A DNA stretch of 64,000 bases from positions 32,565,565 to 32,629,564 of the forward strand of contig CM050451.1 in assembly GCA_027563935.2 (NCBI GenBank), in the 5' to 3' direction. This document shows, in pieces, positions 34,300 through 45,551 of this stretch; position 1 is the first letter of the stretch, and every line of letters begins with the position of its first letter. A program made the translations under genes and the position numbers. The notes under the pieces are model-generated. The model did no database searches, had not been told where the DNA came from, and saw nothing but the letters and a program-made list of their open reading frames with translations. This stretch comes from Costus lasius (Eukaryota > Streptophyta > Magnoliopsida > Zingiberales > Costaceae).

Positions 34300-35734
34300 G
34301 ATGAATGGCGATCCTTAGCAGAGAAGGTAGACTTTTTGTGCAATAAGTTTAATTCTATGCAAACTGCTTTTGTTTCTGCTATCACTTGTGAAATTTGTGG
34401 CAATGATGGTCATACTGCTGAATATTGTAGAATAGTTGTTGATCAGGGTAATGAACATGTGAATGCCATAGGGAATTATAATCAAAGTAGACCTAATGAT
34501 CCCTATTCTAGTACATATAACCCTGGATAGAGAAATCACCACAACCTTTCATGGAAAAACAATAACATTGTAGGGGGAAACACTGAGAATAAAGGATATC
34601 AAAGACCAAATCAGAACTTTAATTAAAATCAATATCAGAATTCAAATATAGAATCCATGTTTGAAAAACTTATGGCCAGTTAAAATTAGTTTGTCTAAGC
34701 AAGACCAACTCATGTCAAACCAAAATAGAAAAATTGAAGAGTTTATGTCTAAGCAAGACCAACTCATGTCAAATCAAAATAGACAAATTGTAGAATTTAA
34801 GGAAAGTTTTCTCAAATCAACTCCAGATTGGAAAGAGTAGAAGCCCACAACAAAATTCTTGAAAATCAGATTGCCCAACATGCTAGTGTACCTTACAGAC
34901 CCCCTGGGAAGTTGCCTGCAAAACCTGAGATAAATCCTAGGGAGCACTGTAATGCCATCATGACTAGAAGTGGGAAACAACTAGGAGAACCTAGAGGGAG
35001 GTTTGAAAACACTAAAAAAAGGCTTGATGATAATGAAGATGAATTAGAGTTAGGAGAATCTTCTTCACATGAGAAACCCCAAACTTGTTTACCACCTCAA
35101 AAAGGGGATAAACCTAAAGGAGATGAATCATGTGAAAAAGATATTCCTAAACCTAATTTGCCTGCTCCTTACCAGCCACCTATACCCTTTCCTCAAAGGT
35201 TAGTTCAGAATAAATTAGACAAAAAGTTTGGCAAAATCCTTGAAATCCTGAAAAAGCTATATGTTAACATTCCATTTACTGAAGCTATTACTGAAATGCC
35301 ATCTTATGCCAAGTTTTTAAAGGAAATTTTGTCTAGTAAAAGGAAACTAGATGATTATGGCACATGCACTGTTACTTTAACTGAAGATTGCACAAGCTAT
35401 TACTTTTGATATATGTGACAACAAGATTGAATTTAATCTTAATGATTCATTGAACAAACTTTCATACTCAGGATCTTGTTGTAGTGTTGAAATATTTAAT
35501 GATGAAATTTATGATGTTTCAAGTCTGTTTGATGAAACCTCAAATAATGAATCTGACAATCTTTTTGAGGGTATTGATGAGAAATTGCAGAAAAAGAAAA
35601 AGACAAGGAGGAAGAAAAGAAGAGAAAGCTCTAGATTGATTGACAAAATAGAAAGGATTCTGAGCAAATTTGGATACTGTTTCAAAATTGAGCCTTATGT
35701 TGAAAAATCAGAGTGGAAATCTAGGAATTCATGA
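34300..35734 (+). pseudogene. Athila/Tat-type gag, zinc knuckle to C-terminus, protease deleted
   Basis: EWRSLAEKVDFLCNKF leads to the zinc knuckle CEICGNDGHTAEYC (34387-34428), the SRPNDPYSSTYNPG linker, repeats with several stops (34525-34840), the proline-rich PPIPFPQRLVQNKL part and a TLTEDC motif. Near 35393 the frame jumps directly to the post-protease segment (DICDNKIEFNLND, then SGSCCSVEIF). So the whole protease, present in element A at 12005-12500, is missing. The tail (35450-35734) is Lys/Arg-rich, then FGYCFKIEPYVEKSE. Element A shows the same order with protease intact. Confidence 0.85.
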
Positions 35735-35784
35735 TCAAACCCGAGTGTCAAAGGGTCAATCTAATGACCTTTAAATTAGTGCTT

Positions 35785-35802
35785 CTTGGGAGGCAACCCA
35801 TG
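35785..35802 (+). promoter_or_regulatory. Conserved hairpin CTTGGG-AGGCAA-CCCATG
   Basis: 51 bases after the stop, in the context TTAGTGCTTCTTGGGAGG. One mismatch in the stem. Confidence 0.7.
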
Positions 35803-35851
35803 CTTTCTAACCTCTATTTTGTTTTCTTTAACTTAATTTTAGCTTAATACT

Positions 35852-35872
35852 ATTTTTTTTTTATTTTTGTAG
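35852..35872 (+). promoter_or_regulatory. Splice-acceptor-like tract ending TTTTTGTAG
   Basis: T-rich tract and AG at 35872, followed by GTAAATTATG. Same placement relative to the hairpin as at 12844 and 37821. Confidence 0.35.
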
Positions 35873-35894
35873 GTAAATTATGATTTGGAGCAAA

Positions 35895-36185
35895 TTACGG
35901 CACTACCGTAAGGCAGGTTACGGTACCGTATTTTGGTTCCAAAATCCACCCGAGAGTTTCCTTATTTTTACAGTACCGCCATAAGATATTTTACGGTACC
36001 GTATTTTCACAAAATTTTATTTTCGATTTTTTGAATTTTCAATTTTTGAAAAAAAAAATTTTTGCTGTTTGAGTTTTACAGCTGGTACGGTAAGCTATTT
36101 TACAATACCATATTTTTGAACCATTTTCGACCGGAGAGTTGTCATAATTTTACGGCAGTGCCATAAGATATTACACTGCCGTAAT
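35895..36185. repeat. Dyad array in the internal region of element 1
   Basis: TTACGGCACTACCGTAA, GTTACGGTACCGTATTTT, TTTTACGGTACCGTATTTTC, TTTTACGGCAGTGCCATAA and TTACACTGCCGTAAT, like the LTR arrays but located between the two gag-like genes. Confidence 0.85.
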
Positions 36186-36640
36186 CTACTTTCAGACACG
36201 CGATTCTGTGCCGTATTTAGGGTTTCTGTCGGGCCATTTTTAGGGTTTTACCTTCGTTCTCACTCGCTCTCGAGCTACTCTTCAATCTCCAATCGTCTCT
36301 GACCTTCAGGGGATGCCGGCGACCTTTCCCGTTCAACTCTCGCCGTCGATTGGGTAACCGTTTCACCGATTTTTTTGATTTAACGAGTTTTTTTTCAGTT
36401 TTCGCCCCTTTCGCTCATTTTCGCTCGATTCTCAACCATTTTGAGTGATTTTTGTTTCTATTCACTCGTTAGAGGAAGAACTTTCAATTCCTTATTGTTT
36501 GAAAAGAATTTGGGTCGATTTAATAGGTGATTTGAGCTGAAATAGGTTGAAACATGGTAAAGTTACTGTTCACTCACGGTTTTGTTGATTTTTCTAGTTT
36601 GAGCTGGAGTTATGAGTTGATTTTTGCTTCCTATTTACTT
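36186..36640 (+). other. Leader-like stretch between the two gag-like genes
   Basis: Pyrimidine-rich sequence with CTCGAGCTACTCTTCAATCTCC and CCGGCGACC resembles a 5' untranslated region. I see no frame with motifs and no close copy elsewhere in the window. Confidence 0.4.
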
Positions 36641-36659
36641 GATTAGTGTTATTAATGAT

Positions 36660-37673
36660 GCTGAAACTGATTGTCAATTTTTAAATCCCAATTTATCATG
36701 GAAAGAATCTTATCAATTGTATTCTAGATGAGAAAATCATCAAACTTCTTTCTCTAATGATTGCTCAAATCATGTTTCTGAACCATACTTTGAGGATAAT
36801 GAAAAATCTAGCTTAGAGATAAAGTTTGAAAAGTTCATAAAACATAGTGAGGAGTCACATGAGACCTTTAAACAAATTAATTCAAAGAGGGATAATATGA
36901 GTGCTGATACTGAAATGCTAGAAAACCAGATAGCACAACAAAAAGCATGTTTATTTGAGTTTGATTTGGAAACTAAAAAACTTGATTTAGAAAATTCCCC
37001 CTCTGATTATGATTGTTTTGAGATTGAGCCTTATGTGAATATTCATGAATCTCACTCTAATTTTGATAATTGTGAAATTGATTCTTTTGCTATTTTATTT
37101 GTAAAAATTTTTGAGGAAATTGAAATTGAAAAACCCTCTTTTGAGGAAGTTGATTCTTTTGATGATGCATCATTTGTGGTTAATTCTGATGAAGGACATG
37201 CGGGGGCTGATTTAGAAAAATCTTATTCTGGTTTTGTTGGTAATTTTGAAACTGATAAATTATTTGATTGTGAGCATGAGGAATTTGAAAAATATTTGAA
37301 TATTACAAATATTGATGTATCTCACTCTGATATTTTGCACATATCTACTGTTCACTCTTCTAATTTTATTGAAAAATTATGTTTTATTGAGGAACCTAAT
37401 TTGAGACATAAAGTTTATTTTGATCCAACACTTGCATCTTTTGATCCAAGTCCTATAGCCATTGAAAAAATAAATTTGAAGAAAGGACTAATGATATTGC
37501 TTACTGACAAACATAGGAAGATCATTGAAAATTTTGATTTTGATTTCTGCATATTTAAGAGAGCCACGGTGATTGTGATTTATTTAAAATTTTGGATATT
37601 TGAATTAGTGGCTAAACTATTTGGACAGCGGAAAAAGAAAAAATTGCATGCTATCTACTTTGGTACTCATTGA
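36660..37673 (+). pseudogene. Diverged gag-like protein with acidic centre and hydrophobic C-terminus (copy in element 1)
   Basis: The segment before the open frame (36660-36896, with stops) corresponds to the post-knuckle region of the gene at 50884-52229 (CSNHVSEPYFED; CSDHVSVPCFED there). The open part (Met 36897, 258 residues) starts TEMLENQIAQQ, a motif shared with ordinary Athila/Tat gag. A strongly acidic region follows (FEIEPYVNIHESHSNFD, EIEIEKPSFEEVDSFDD), then LCFIEEPN, IEKINLKKGLMILLTDK and the C-terminal FCIFKRATVIVIYLKFWIFE. That last stretch is hydrophobic enough for one membrane helix. It is followed by Lys-rich GQRKKKK. It has no protease or polymerase motif. The knuckle-bearing N-terminus is missing here. 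Function unknown. Confidence 0.75.
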
Positions 37674-37731
37674 CTTGCTTCACCATGATATTTGATTTTT
37701 GGTCAAGCTAAGGACCTAAAAATTAGCGCTT

Positions 37732-37749
37732 CTTGGGAGGCAACCCAAG
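37732..37749 (+). promoter_or_regulatory. Conserved hairpin CTTGGG-AGGCAA-CCCAAG
   Basis: Perfect 6-bp stem, 59 bases after the stop, in the context TTAGCGCTTCTTGGGAGG. A T-rich tract ending ATAG (37821) follows. Confidence 0.78.
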
Positions 37750-37844
37750 CACTCTTGTTTAGCTTTGTTTCTTTTATTTTAGTTTATTTTTAGAAATAAT
37801 TTTTCTTCTCTTTTTTTATAGGTGAAAACAAGTTTTGGCGCATA

Positions 37845-38026
37845 ATACGGCACAGCCGTAATTAGTTTGACGGTACCGTATTTTTGGTCCATTTATGATA
37901 GAAAGTTTTGTAATTTTTACAGTAGAGCCGTAATGTCTTTCACATGCCGTACTTTTGAGTGATTTCTTCCCCGAGAGTCTTTTGAACAATACGATAGTAC
38001 CATAAAGGATAATACGGTGCTGTAAT
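37845..38026. repeat. Second internal dyad array of element 1
   Basis: ATACGGCACAGCCGTAA, TTTGACGGTACCGTATTTTT, TTTACAGTAGAGCCGTAA and AATACGGTGCTGTAATTT. Absent from the equivalent place in the element at 48624-56387. Confidence 0.8.
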
Positions 38027-38035
38027 TTGAAACCT

Positions 38036-40429
38036 GCTTTCTGCATTCTGCTTACTTGACTGGGTGATTTCTCGCTGCGATTTTAAGAAACTAGGATGGA
38101 AAAAATTTTGATCTTTGGCATGACATGGAAGTACTCATCTTTGTCTATCATCTGGATATTTTTTTTCTAAATTTTAAAGTCCATGGATCATTCTGAAACA
38201 CATAATAACTTTTCAATTCTGATTAATTTCTGCAGCAGTTTTTTTTTACTATTCTGATTAGCACTTTTGCTGCAAGTTTTTAAGATGCTTAAATAACTTG
38301 AAACCCAGATTTTTCGCATTGTATATGAATAACATGTGTCATTCTATCTCGTGGATTAATTATTTTCATGATTTTATTTTCTGATCATTTTAGGACACAT
38401 GGCAACTTTTTGAATCTGATTAACTTTTGTGCAGTTTTTATAGTTTTGTAATCTGATTAGCCTTCTTTCTACTGATGCCCTAAATTCCTGATAGATTTTG
38501 ATCCTTTGATTTTCATATGTCTGAAAAGAACATATCTTATTCTATTACATGGTTCTGTCCGTTTTCTTATTTGATCATTAAATCTTATTTTTGGGTATGG
38601 CTACTTTTCTTAAAAAATTCACTGGCTGCACTATTTGCTTTCTACATGTTATTGCTTCTTTTGGCTCTAGATCCAGAAATCTTCAAGAACAACTGTCTTC
38701 CACCTCTAGCCACCACAGCATCTGCGTCTGACATCACTGTTTCCAGCCGTCGACACTGGATTATACCATTTGCAGATTCTTACTTCCTCTACTGCCTCTA
38801 TTTTCATTTATTTGATTTATTTATGCAGCAGACTCTTCATTAATGACTGATTTTTTTTTATCTATGCAGCATTATTTCTAGCACCCACCGGCCGACGATC
38901 TCACCTCCAGAACTGTAGTCTCTAGCAGGCCACTAGAGATTACTCACTCTACTATCGGCACCATCATCATCATTGCTAGCAGCTCTTCAGCTAGCCTTTG
39001 TTCCACTTTTGCTTCTCAGCTGCATCAGCTCTTTCCACCAGCACTTTTCTGGATCATCGATGATATCTCTGATTCTTTTTTGAGAAAATCATTTTTTATC
39101 ATTATTATTTTTAGAGACTATTTTTAGACTGAGCTTTATGTATCTTAAATTGTATAGGAAAAATTTTCAAAAGACACATCTATGGACCTAGCAGCATCTG
39201 CCCGGACACTATTTTTAGGCTGAGCCTTATGTATTTTTGGTAAGAGCTTGCTTATAGTTTTGTGAGTATCATCTTCCCTTACTTCTTTGCTATACTTTAT
39301 TTTTTATATCTTATTGATGTTTCATGTGACGAAGGGAAGGATGATGCTTATATACCTCTATGACCACCGCCACTGCTATTCTATTTGACATGCTTATCTT
39401 TCTTTTCGATGTGGTTGTATGATGATTATGATGATACTGATTTCTACTATTTCGATGGGGTTGTATTATGATATTTCGATATTCTGATGATTTATCTTCG
39501 ATATGGTTGTAGTATACATGATGATATATTTTTATATTTTTTTGATGATATGATATTGTGATATTTGATGATGATGATGAGTATACTCTTAATTTATATT
39601 GTTGATGACTTGATTGATTGATGATGAATGGATTCAAATTCATGATTAGAGAAAAACCCTATCTTGTTAGATTTATTTCTTCAATGCATATCTATCTTTG
39701 AAATGTGACATTGGTTGATGCATGAAATTTTGGGTAGATGTATTATTTGAGGAATAAGATCTAAGGTGAACCTATTTGAGGAATAAAATGATTTGAGAAT
39801 TGAGATCAATTGATCAACCTAGTAGATGTTTAGTTTATTTTGCTATTTGTTGGGAAATAAGAATCCAAGATCCATAAAAATTGTGAGAGACTCCCCTACT
39901 TGGCAATATGTAAAATTGATGGTGGCACCTAAGACATGGGTTGAAGTCTATGCATGAAAAATAATGAGAGATAAAAAGAATAAGACTCCTCTACTTGGAA
40001 CTATGCAAAATTGATAGTGGTACCGAAGATAAGAGTTGAAGTCAAAAATAAAAAGTGTGTATCTAAGTGGGTACATGCCATCTTTACAAAAACAAACAAA
40101 TTGCATAAAAAAAATTATGTGTGGAAAAAGATCTTGGAAACCTAATTCATGTAAACAAAAGCATGATAGATTTGAACTAAAAACCGGGTGAAGTGTTGAG
40201 ATTGAAAATTCAAATTATTATACGAGTTGCAAAGTTTTATTTGATTGAATTGTGGATCCAGAGGGTTGAGTTATAAGAATGATATGTTTGCTTGAAGTTT
40301 TATAAAGCAATTGATGGAATTTTTCATTAATGATTGTATTTTACAAATTTATTGAGCATGAAAAGGTTTATCTTTTAATCAACTTTTGATTTTTGCTTGA
40401 GGACAAGCAAAGTTTGAGCCTTAGGTATT
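38036..40429 (+). other. 3' internal non-coding region of element 1
   Basis: It matches 52387-54476 block by block: CTGCGATTTTAAGAAA, GTCTGAAAAGAA, a TTTATCTATGCAG acceptor-like site (38870 and 53091), the CACCGGCCGACGATCTCAC segment (38885 and 53109), TGAGCCTTATGTAT twice, and two stem-loops (39898-39932 and 39994-40027). 39330-39650 is a low-complexity GATGAT/ATGATA stretch. A TTGAGGACAAGCAAAG tract ends shortly before the LTR. No protein is supported. Confidence 0.75.
39898..40027 (+). promoter_or_regulatory. Paired stem-loops upstream of the 3' LTR (element 1)
   Basis: First (39898-39932): CTTGG with CAATAT/ATGGTG, partly decayed. Second (39994-40027): CTTGG with ACTAT/ATAGT, then GGTACCGAAG. 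Same tandem arrangement and flanks (GACTCCTCTACTTGG, GGGTTGAAGTC) as elsewhere. Confidence 0.65.
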
Positions 40430-42271
40430 TGATGACACCAAAATATATAGTATATTTTGTATCATTTTATATATATATTCATGCTCAATTGAAGATCTTT
40501 TGCTTATTTTTATGCCAAAATTATCAAATATTGCAAAATCTACTTCTATTTTGGTTTTTGATTATTTTCAGGTAAAAAGGCACTATTTTAAGGCATTTTC
40601 AAGCAAAATCAAATACATGGAAGAGTTACGATCATCAAGAGGATGTCACATGACAAATTTCACATAAAACGGAGCAACGAACCAAAATACGGCAGTGTCG
40701 TATTCTATTTTACGGTACTGTATTTCCGTACTATACAATAAAATCAGAGCACTGCCGTAATTTGGGGAATTTTCAGACCAGAAGATTTTCCTGATTTTAC
40801 GGGCACCACCGTAAAGAATTACACGGGCCGTATGTTGGAGCATTTCAAACCACAGACTTTTGCTGATTTTACGGTACGGCCGTAAACCATATCACGGTGC
40901 CGTATTTATTAGAGATTTCAAACCAGAGAACTCGTCAGATTTTATGGCACTACCACAATAACTTTTACGGGCCGTAATTTTGACGTAGGGTTCACAGAAC
41001 CAAAATTCGGCACTACCGTAAAATATTTTACGACCGTAATTTCCATTCAAAAATGCGATTTTGACGGGGCTAAAACTTGCGCGGACCATATCTTTTTATC
41101 CAAACTTATAAATTGAGATCCAAAAGTTGTTGCATGCTTGTCTTTAAGAGGAGAACACACACGAAGTGAAAGCATAAATTTTTATCTAGTATTGAGTGAG
41201 CAATCGACAGAGAGGCAGCTAGGGTTTGGCCTCGCGCAGAGAGGCATAGAGGCCACCTCAGGCCGTGATTTTTGCGCATAAGCTTTGCTTGGAGGAGGAT
41301 ACAATACCCCAAAAGTTTTAGAGGAAAAGGAGTTCAATTGGAGAAGAAATCAAAGAAACGGGAAGTGCTGCCACTGTTCATCGACGCCTCCGTGCAAAAT
41401 ACGGCTGTGAAATATTTCACAGCCGTACTGTATTTTCTTAACTCTTCTTTTCCTTTGATTTTTGATCCTCTGAAACTATGGCTTATTGTATTTCTCTTTC
41501 CATGCTAGCTTAATCATATTTTGGGACATGGGTGTAATTCACTTTGATTTCTTAATGATTAGATAACTCTTATTTTCGTCAGAATAGTTTTATTATGATG
41601 ATTCTAATTATGTGATTATTTGTCTTTGATTCTCCATAGATTGATGTTATTATTCATGTTAGGAACTCTCTTAGGTTAGTTCTTAATAATTTGATTTTAG
41701 TGATCTTATTGCCATGATGATAATTTGAACCTAGGGTAGAGTCGAGTTGTCAAACGTGGAGATCTTGCACGAAAGTGAGGATCAGAACGTTGGAGAACCA
41801 TAAGTAGAACTTGTGTTGAGACTCGGATGTACGAAAGTGATCCTTGAGATTCCACTGGAGACAATCAACTTAGAATTCGGATGCACGAAAGTGATCTTTG
41901 AATTCTTTGATTGATGATTTACTTATCTTCAGCTTGGGATAGATCTTGCGTAAAAGCGAGGATTGGTCCCTGCATGATTGTCTACACGAAAGTGAGATGA
42001 TCCCTTTATGAAGTAAATTAAGTCTTTGTCATGATAAGATTAGTTTGACGATATTTTATTTAAATCTAGTCATTAGAATTAAGGAGAATGAAACCCTAGT
42101 CCCAATGTTTCTCTCTGATTATCTGATTTTGTGTGTTTTCCATCATTGTTTTGCTATTATTCGGTTGCTTAGCCAGTAGGAATACAACTATTTGGTACTT
42201 AACAATAAGGTCTCTGTGGTTCGATATCTTTCTTTATTACTTCGAGTATCCGTGCACTTGCGGACACAACA
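40430..42271 (+). repeat. 3' LTR of Athila-like element 1
   Basis: 1842 bp, TGATGACACCAAAATATATA...CGGACACAACA, with a dyad array at 40686-41040 and U5 repeats at 41766-42000. It adjoins an unrelated gene fragment at 42272 with no matching target duplication. Confidence 0.88.
40686..41040. repeat. Dyad array in 3' LTR of element 1
   Basis: About five units, for example TTTTACGGTACGGCCGTAAA and CACGGTGCCGTATTT, with AACCAGA spacers. Confidence 0.87.
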
Positions 42272-43920
42272 TCAGGCTATGGAGGTGGATACTCCACATG
42301 ACACAGTCCAGACTCTAGAGATTGCATCACCCTCTTCGGCCCAGGGAGATCTGTCTGTCCCTGAGGCTAGCACACCCATATTGCCAGATCAGGAGGAGGG
42401 ATCACCTGAGATATTTGCTGACCTACCGGAGATATCAGTAGACATACCAGAGCTCCGCGGAGCTCTTCACCGTCAGTTGCACCTGAGTCCTCTGCGACTA
42501 CTGAGACAGTTTGAACCCCAGTTTTTGAGATTCCACACATTATTGAGCTAGCACAGCCAGCACCTACACCAGCAGCACTAGTGCCATCACTAGAGATTCA
42601 TTTACCTTCACCAGAGCCATCATCAGGACATTCACCAGCCGCATCCCCAGAGCCTTCGTCTTCTGAGCTGTCTCCAGCAATGCCATAGGAGTAGAGATCA
42701 GGAGTGGAGATACCATTCTATGTCCACTCGGGGAATGCCATAGGAGTAGAGAGCAGGAGCGGAGATACCATGCTATGTCCACTCGGGGAATGCTTAGCAC
42801 GAGGTATTGGGACGACCAGACGCTGCAATCCGTGGGATTGTTCGACGACATCCAGTGGATGTTCGTGAACATAGGGTGGCAGGATCTCTATCAGTAGAGA
42901 CACCCCACCTATGTACAGCTGACCCTAGAGTTTTTCAGCTCTGTCCAGATTTCATTGAGGAATTATGATGACAGCGATCCTGGTAGGATGACGTTCCGAT
43001 TAGGGAACCGGGATCACGTACTGACACTTGACCAGTTCGGTCATATATTTGGGTTTCCCTCGGACGGTACTAGATATCGCCCACGTGAGTACAAGAGGAC
43101 TTTTTGGTAGGAGATCACTGGTGAGCAGGGATTTGACCCTAGAACCGCCAGAGCCACGCGTCTATCTAGCCCGGTTTTCAAATACATACACCGAGTACTT
43201 GCACATACCATTTTTGGGTGAGTAGAGAGCGACGACATGGTTAGATCTTCAAAGCTATTTTTCTTGTGGGCTATGTTGACTGGATTCCGCCTCAGCACTC
43301 CATTCTATCTCATGAAACAATTGGATAAAGCTGCTAGAGCACGGAGAGGAGTCCTTGTGATGGGAGGTATGATCACCACCAATGCCCTTGGTCTCGGTAT
43401 CGACCCTTCGGGGTTGAACGAGGCAAAGGGTAATCCCTGACTTGATATGGATGCATGTGTTGCCATTAAGATGATTACGAGGCTTGGGAGCTCGTACCAT
43501 CTTATGTTCAGGCACACTGATATGACGATGAGGATGCCAAACATGGACCGCACTACGGTTCGTGTTCAATAGAACTAGATCGTTGATCCCACATGTGGGA
43601 GAGGTCCTAGAGATGCAGCTTCACCTCCATCACCGCCAAGATCTACAGAGCATATCCCTCTAGTCGAGCCATCCACCGCGAACAGACCATCTACATCTGC
43701 CGGTCCATCTACTTCAGCACGACCAGATCCTTCTCTAGAGCAGATGCACGCTGCGCAGAGGAGGATGCATGATGACATATCGCATCTTGAGCATGGACAG
43801 TTGATGGCACTTCAGTCTTTACGCGTGATAGAGGAGCTATTACAGCGTCATCTCCCATCATCATCGACTAGACATACTAGAGACGAGGAGGAGGACTCCA
43901 AGCATACCGAGATAGATTGA
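42272..43920 (+). pseudogene. ATHILA ORF-1-like gene fragment
   Basis: The first part (to 42551) encodes an acidic Pro/Ser-rich region. A core follows in broken frames: LTLDQFGHIFGFPSDGTRY, a W-stop-EITGEQGFDPRTARATRLSS stretch, FKYIHRVLAHTIFG and, at 43237-43440, VRSSKLFFLWAMLTGFRLST and MGGMITTNALGLGID. It ends with a Ser/Pro-rich linker and an acidic tail (43570-43920). The core resembles the ATHILA ORF-1 family found beside pol in Athila elements; its role is not settled. Stops and frameshifts inactivate it. A 55-bp exact-length tandem duplication (42681-42735, 42736-42790) adds to the damage. The left end is lost at the LTR junction. Confidence 0.7.
42681..42790. repeat. 55-bp tandem duplication
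   Basis: TGCCATAGGAGTAGAGA...CTCGGGGAA occurs twice in succession with about four base differences. Confidence 0.9.
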
Positions 43921-45551
43921 TAGATCTTGTGAGTATCTTTACTTCGTTTTGATGTATTTACATTTATTCTTTGATATTATGAATGAGATCTCACATTTAT
44001 CTTATCTGTGCACAGGATTCAGTAGATTGTATGCCGATATGACCACACACAACACTTTTATGTTTTATTTTTGTCTATGCGTTGTATTAGGATATTAGTT
44101 GGTTCATTTTGATACTTTGACATTAGAGCTGATATTGTACATTCATGATGGTATTAGACCTTATGATGCTGAACTTGGTACACATATGATGGTTTTGTAT
44201 ATATTTGATATTCATCATGTGACTGTGATACTTTATGATGGTTTTGGATGTTTGGTTGATGAGTTTGTGCATTTTAGAGTGATTTTGATACATATTCTTT
44301 GATATTTAGAGTGAATAGTAATGTGAGTATGGTAAAATGTGATTTGAATGATGAAACCTGATGGTATTTGATGTCTGGGAGTTGATTACCATGTAAAACT
44401 TGAATATCTTCGATATGGTATGTTTTCTGGATTTTTTTGAGTTGTATTTCATATTTTTGATATAATTGCATAGGGTTTTGCCAACAAATACAAAGGGAAC
44501 TCTTGCAAAAAAATTTTGAAATTTTTCATTAATTGAATATTTCCATATATGCAACAATTTTAGTCTAGGGTACTCATTTTCATATTTTGCTAGACCTTTA
44601 CAGCTTTACAGATATGGACTTTGAATGTCTATAATTTTTAAGAGATACATTGGTTTGATTTATCCTCAGTTTTGAACTTAGAAAGCTTTTAGGGAATTTC
44701 AATTTTGATAACTTAGAAAACTTTTGAGAATTCATGTAGACTTAAATTGTTGAATAAGATCAATTATGGCATTGATAAAGTTTATATATGAATTGTTATG
44801 TGTTTAAAAGACATGTGCAAAGTTAACGTATACTTTAAGTTTAGTTTATCTTCCTTTGATTAAATAGATTTTGCTTTTATGGATAGAAATTTGGTGATTC
44901 ATCTATTTAACCTGAGATTTGCTCTAACTCCTCTGGTTATATAATCTGAGATTATGATTTGACACTGGCCGGCTGACACTTTTTTCTATGAAAAAAAAAC
45001 TGACTCCTCTACTTGACACTGCGAAAAAATTGGCAGTGGTACAAAAGACATGAGTTGAAGTCTTTAAAAAGAGAAAAAGAAAGAAAGATGTAGGCTTAGT
45101 GGAAAATTCCTCTCATTTGAGATTGACACCATGAGTTATATTATACTGCTCTGCAGTATACTTTGAACAATGTTATGATAAATAACAGTTTAAAGACCAA
45201 AATGCATTAAAAATCTCTTATTCATAGTTTCACCAAGTGACTTGAAATAAATCTTTATCTATTGATTAGGGCAGATTTGTTAAACCAAAAAGTATCTGAT
45301 TGCTTATTATGTGTTGAATAAACATTATGACATGATTTGTGAATTTTATCCTTCTTGGATTGTAAACTTTTGATGATTTATTTTTACCGTGATATCTATT
45401 AAGTGATTTAAGTTCTAAAGTATTGTTTCCCTGAAATGTAGACTAAGGAATTTATTGATGATAGAGCAAATGAGTGTTCCTTATTTTTACATTCTTTATA
45501 CATATCAAGGTATTGCTTGAGGACAAGCAAAATTCTATGTCTAGGGTATTT
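43921..45551 (+). other. 3' internal non-coding region of the ATHILA ORF-1 element
   Basis: AT-rich and without a supported frame. It contains one stem-loop of the conserved type (45012-45045, CACTGC/GCAGTG, preceded by GACTCCTCTACTTGA) and a TTGAGGACAAGCAAAA tract (45517-45532) before the LTR. Confidence 0.7.
45012..45045 (+). promoter_or_regulatory. Conserved stem-loop upstream of the 3' LTR (ORF-1 element)
   Basis: CACTGC pairs perfectly with GCAGTG. This extends the covarying stem to a second Athila subfamily; only one of the usual pair is seen. Confidence 0.65.

Larger units (their letters stand above)
29561..42271 (+). mobile_element. Athila-like composite element 1 with two gag-like genes
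   Basis: LTR 29561-31608, tRNA-Asp primer site, gag gene 1 (31752-35734, interrupted), hairpin, dyad array, a second gag-like gene (36660-37673), a second hairpin and dyad array, 3' non-coding region, LTR 40430-42271. There is no RT or integrase, so it would depend on another element. The flanks (CTCAC left, TCAGG right) do not match, so the two ends may come from different insertions joined by recombination. The internal repetition (frame, hairpin, acceptor, dyads, twice) also suggests fusion or duplication. Confidence 0.7.

Noticed and set aside
39330..39650. Coding frame on the minus strand (110 codons, His/Tyr/Ser-rich)
   Set aside because: It is a translation of low-complexity GATGAT/ATGATA repeats in a non-coding internal region.
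42564..43569. Minus-strand frames of 80-104 codons
   Set aside because: Shadows of the ATHILA ORF-1-like gene on the plus strand.
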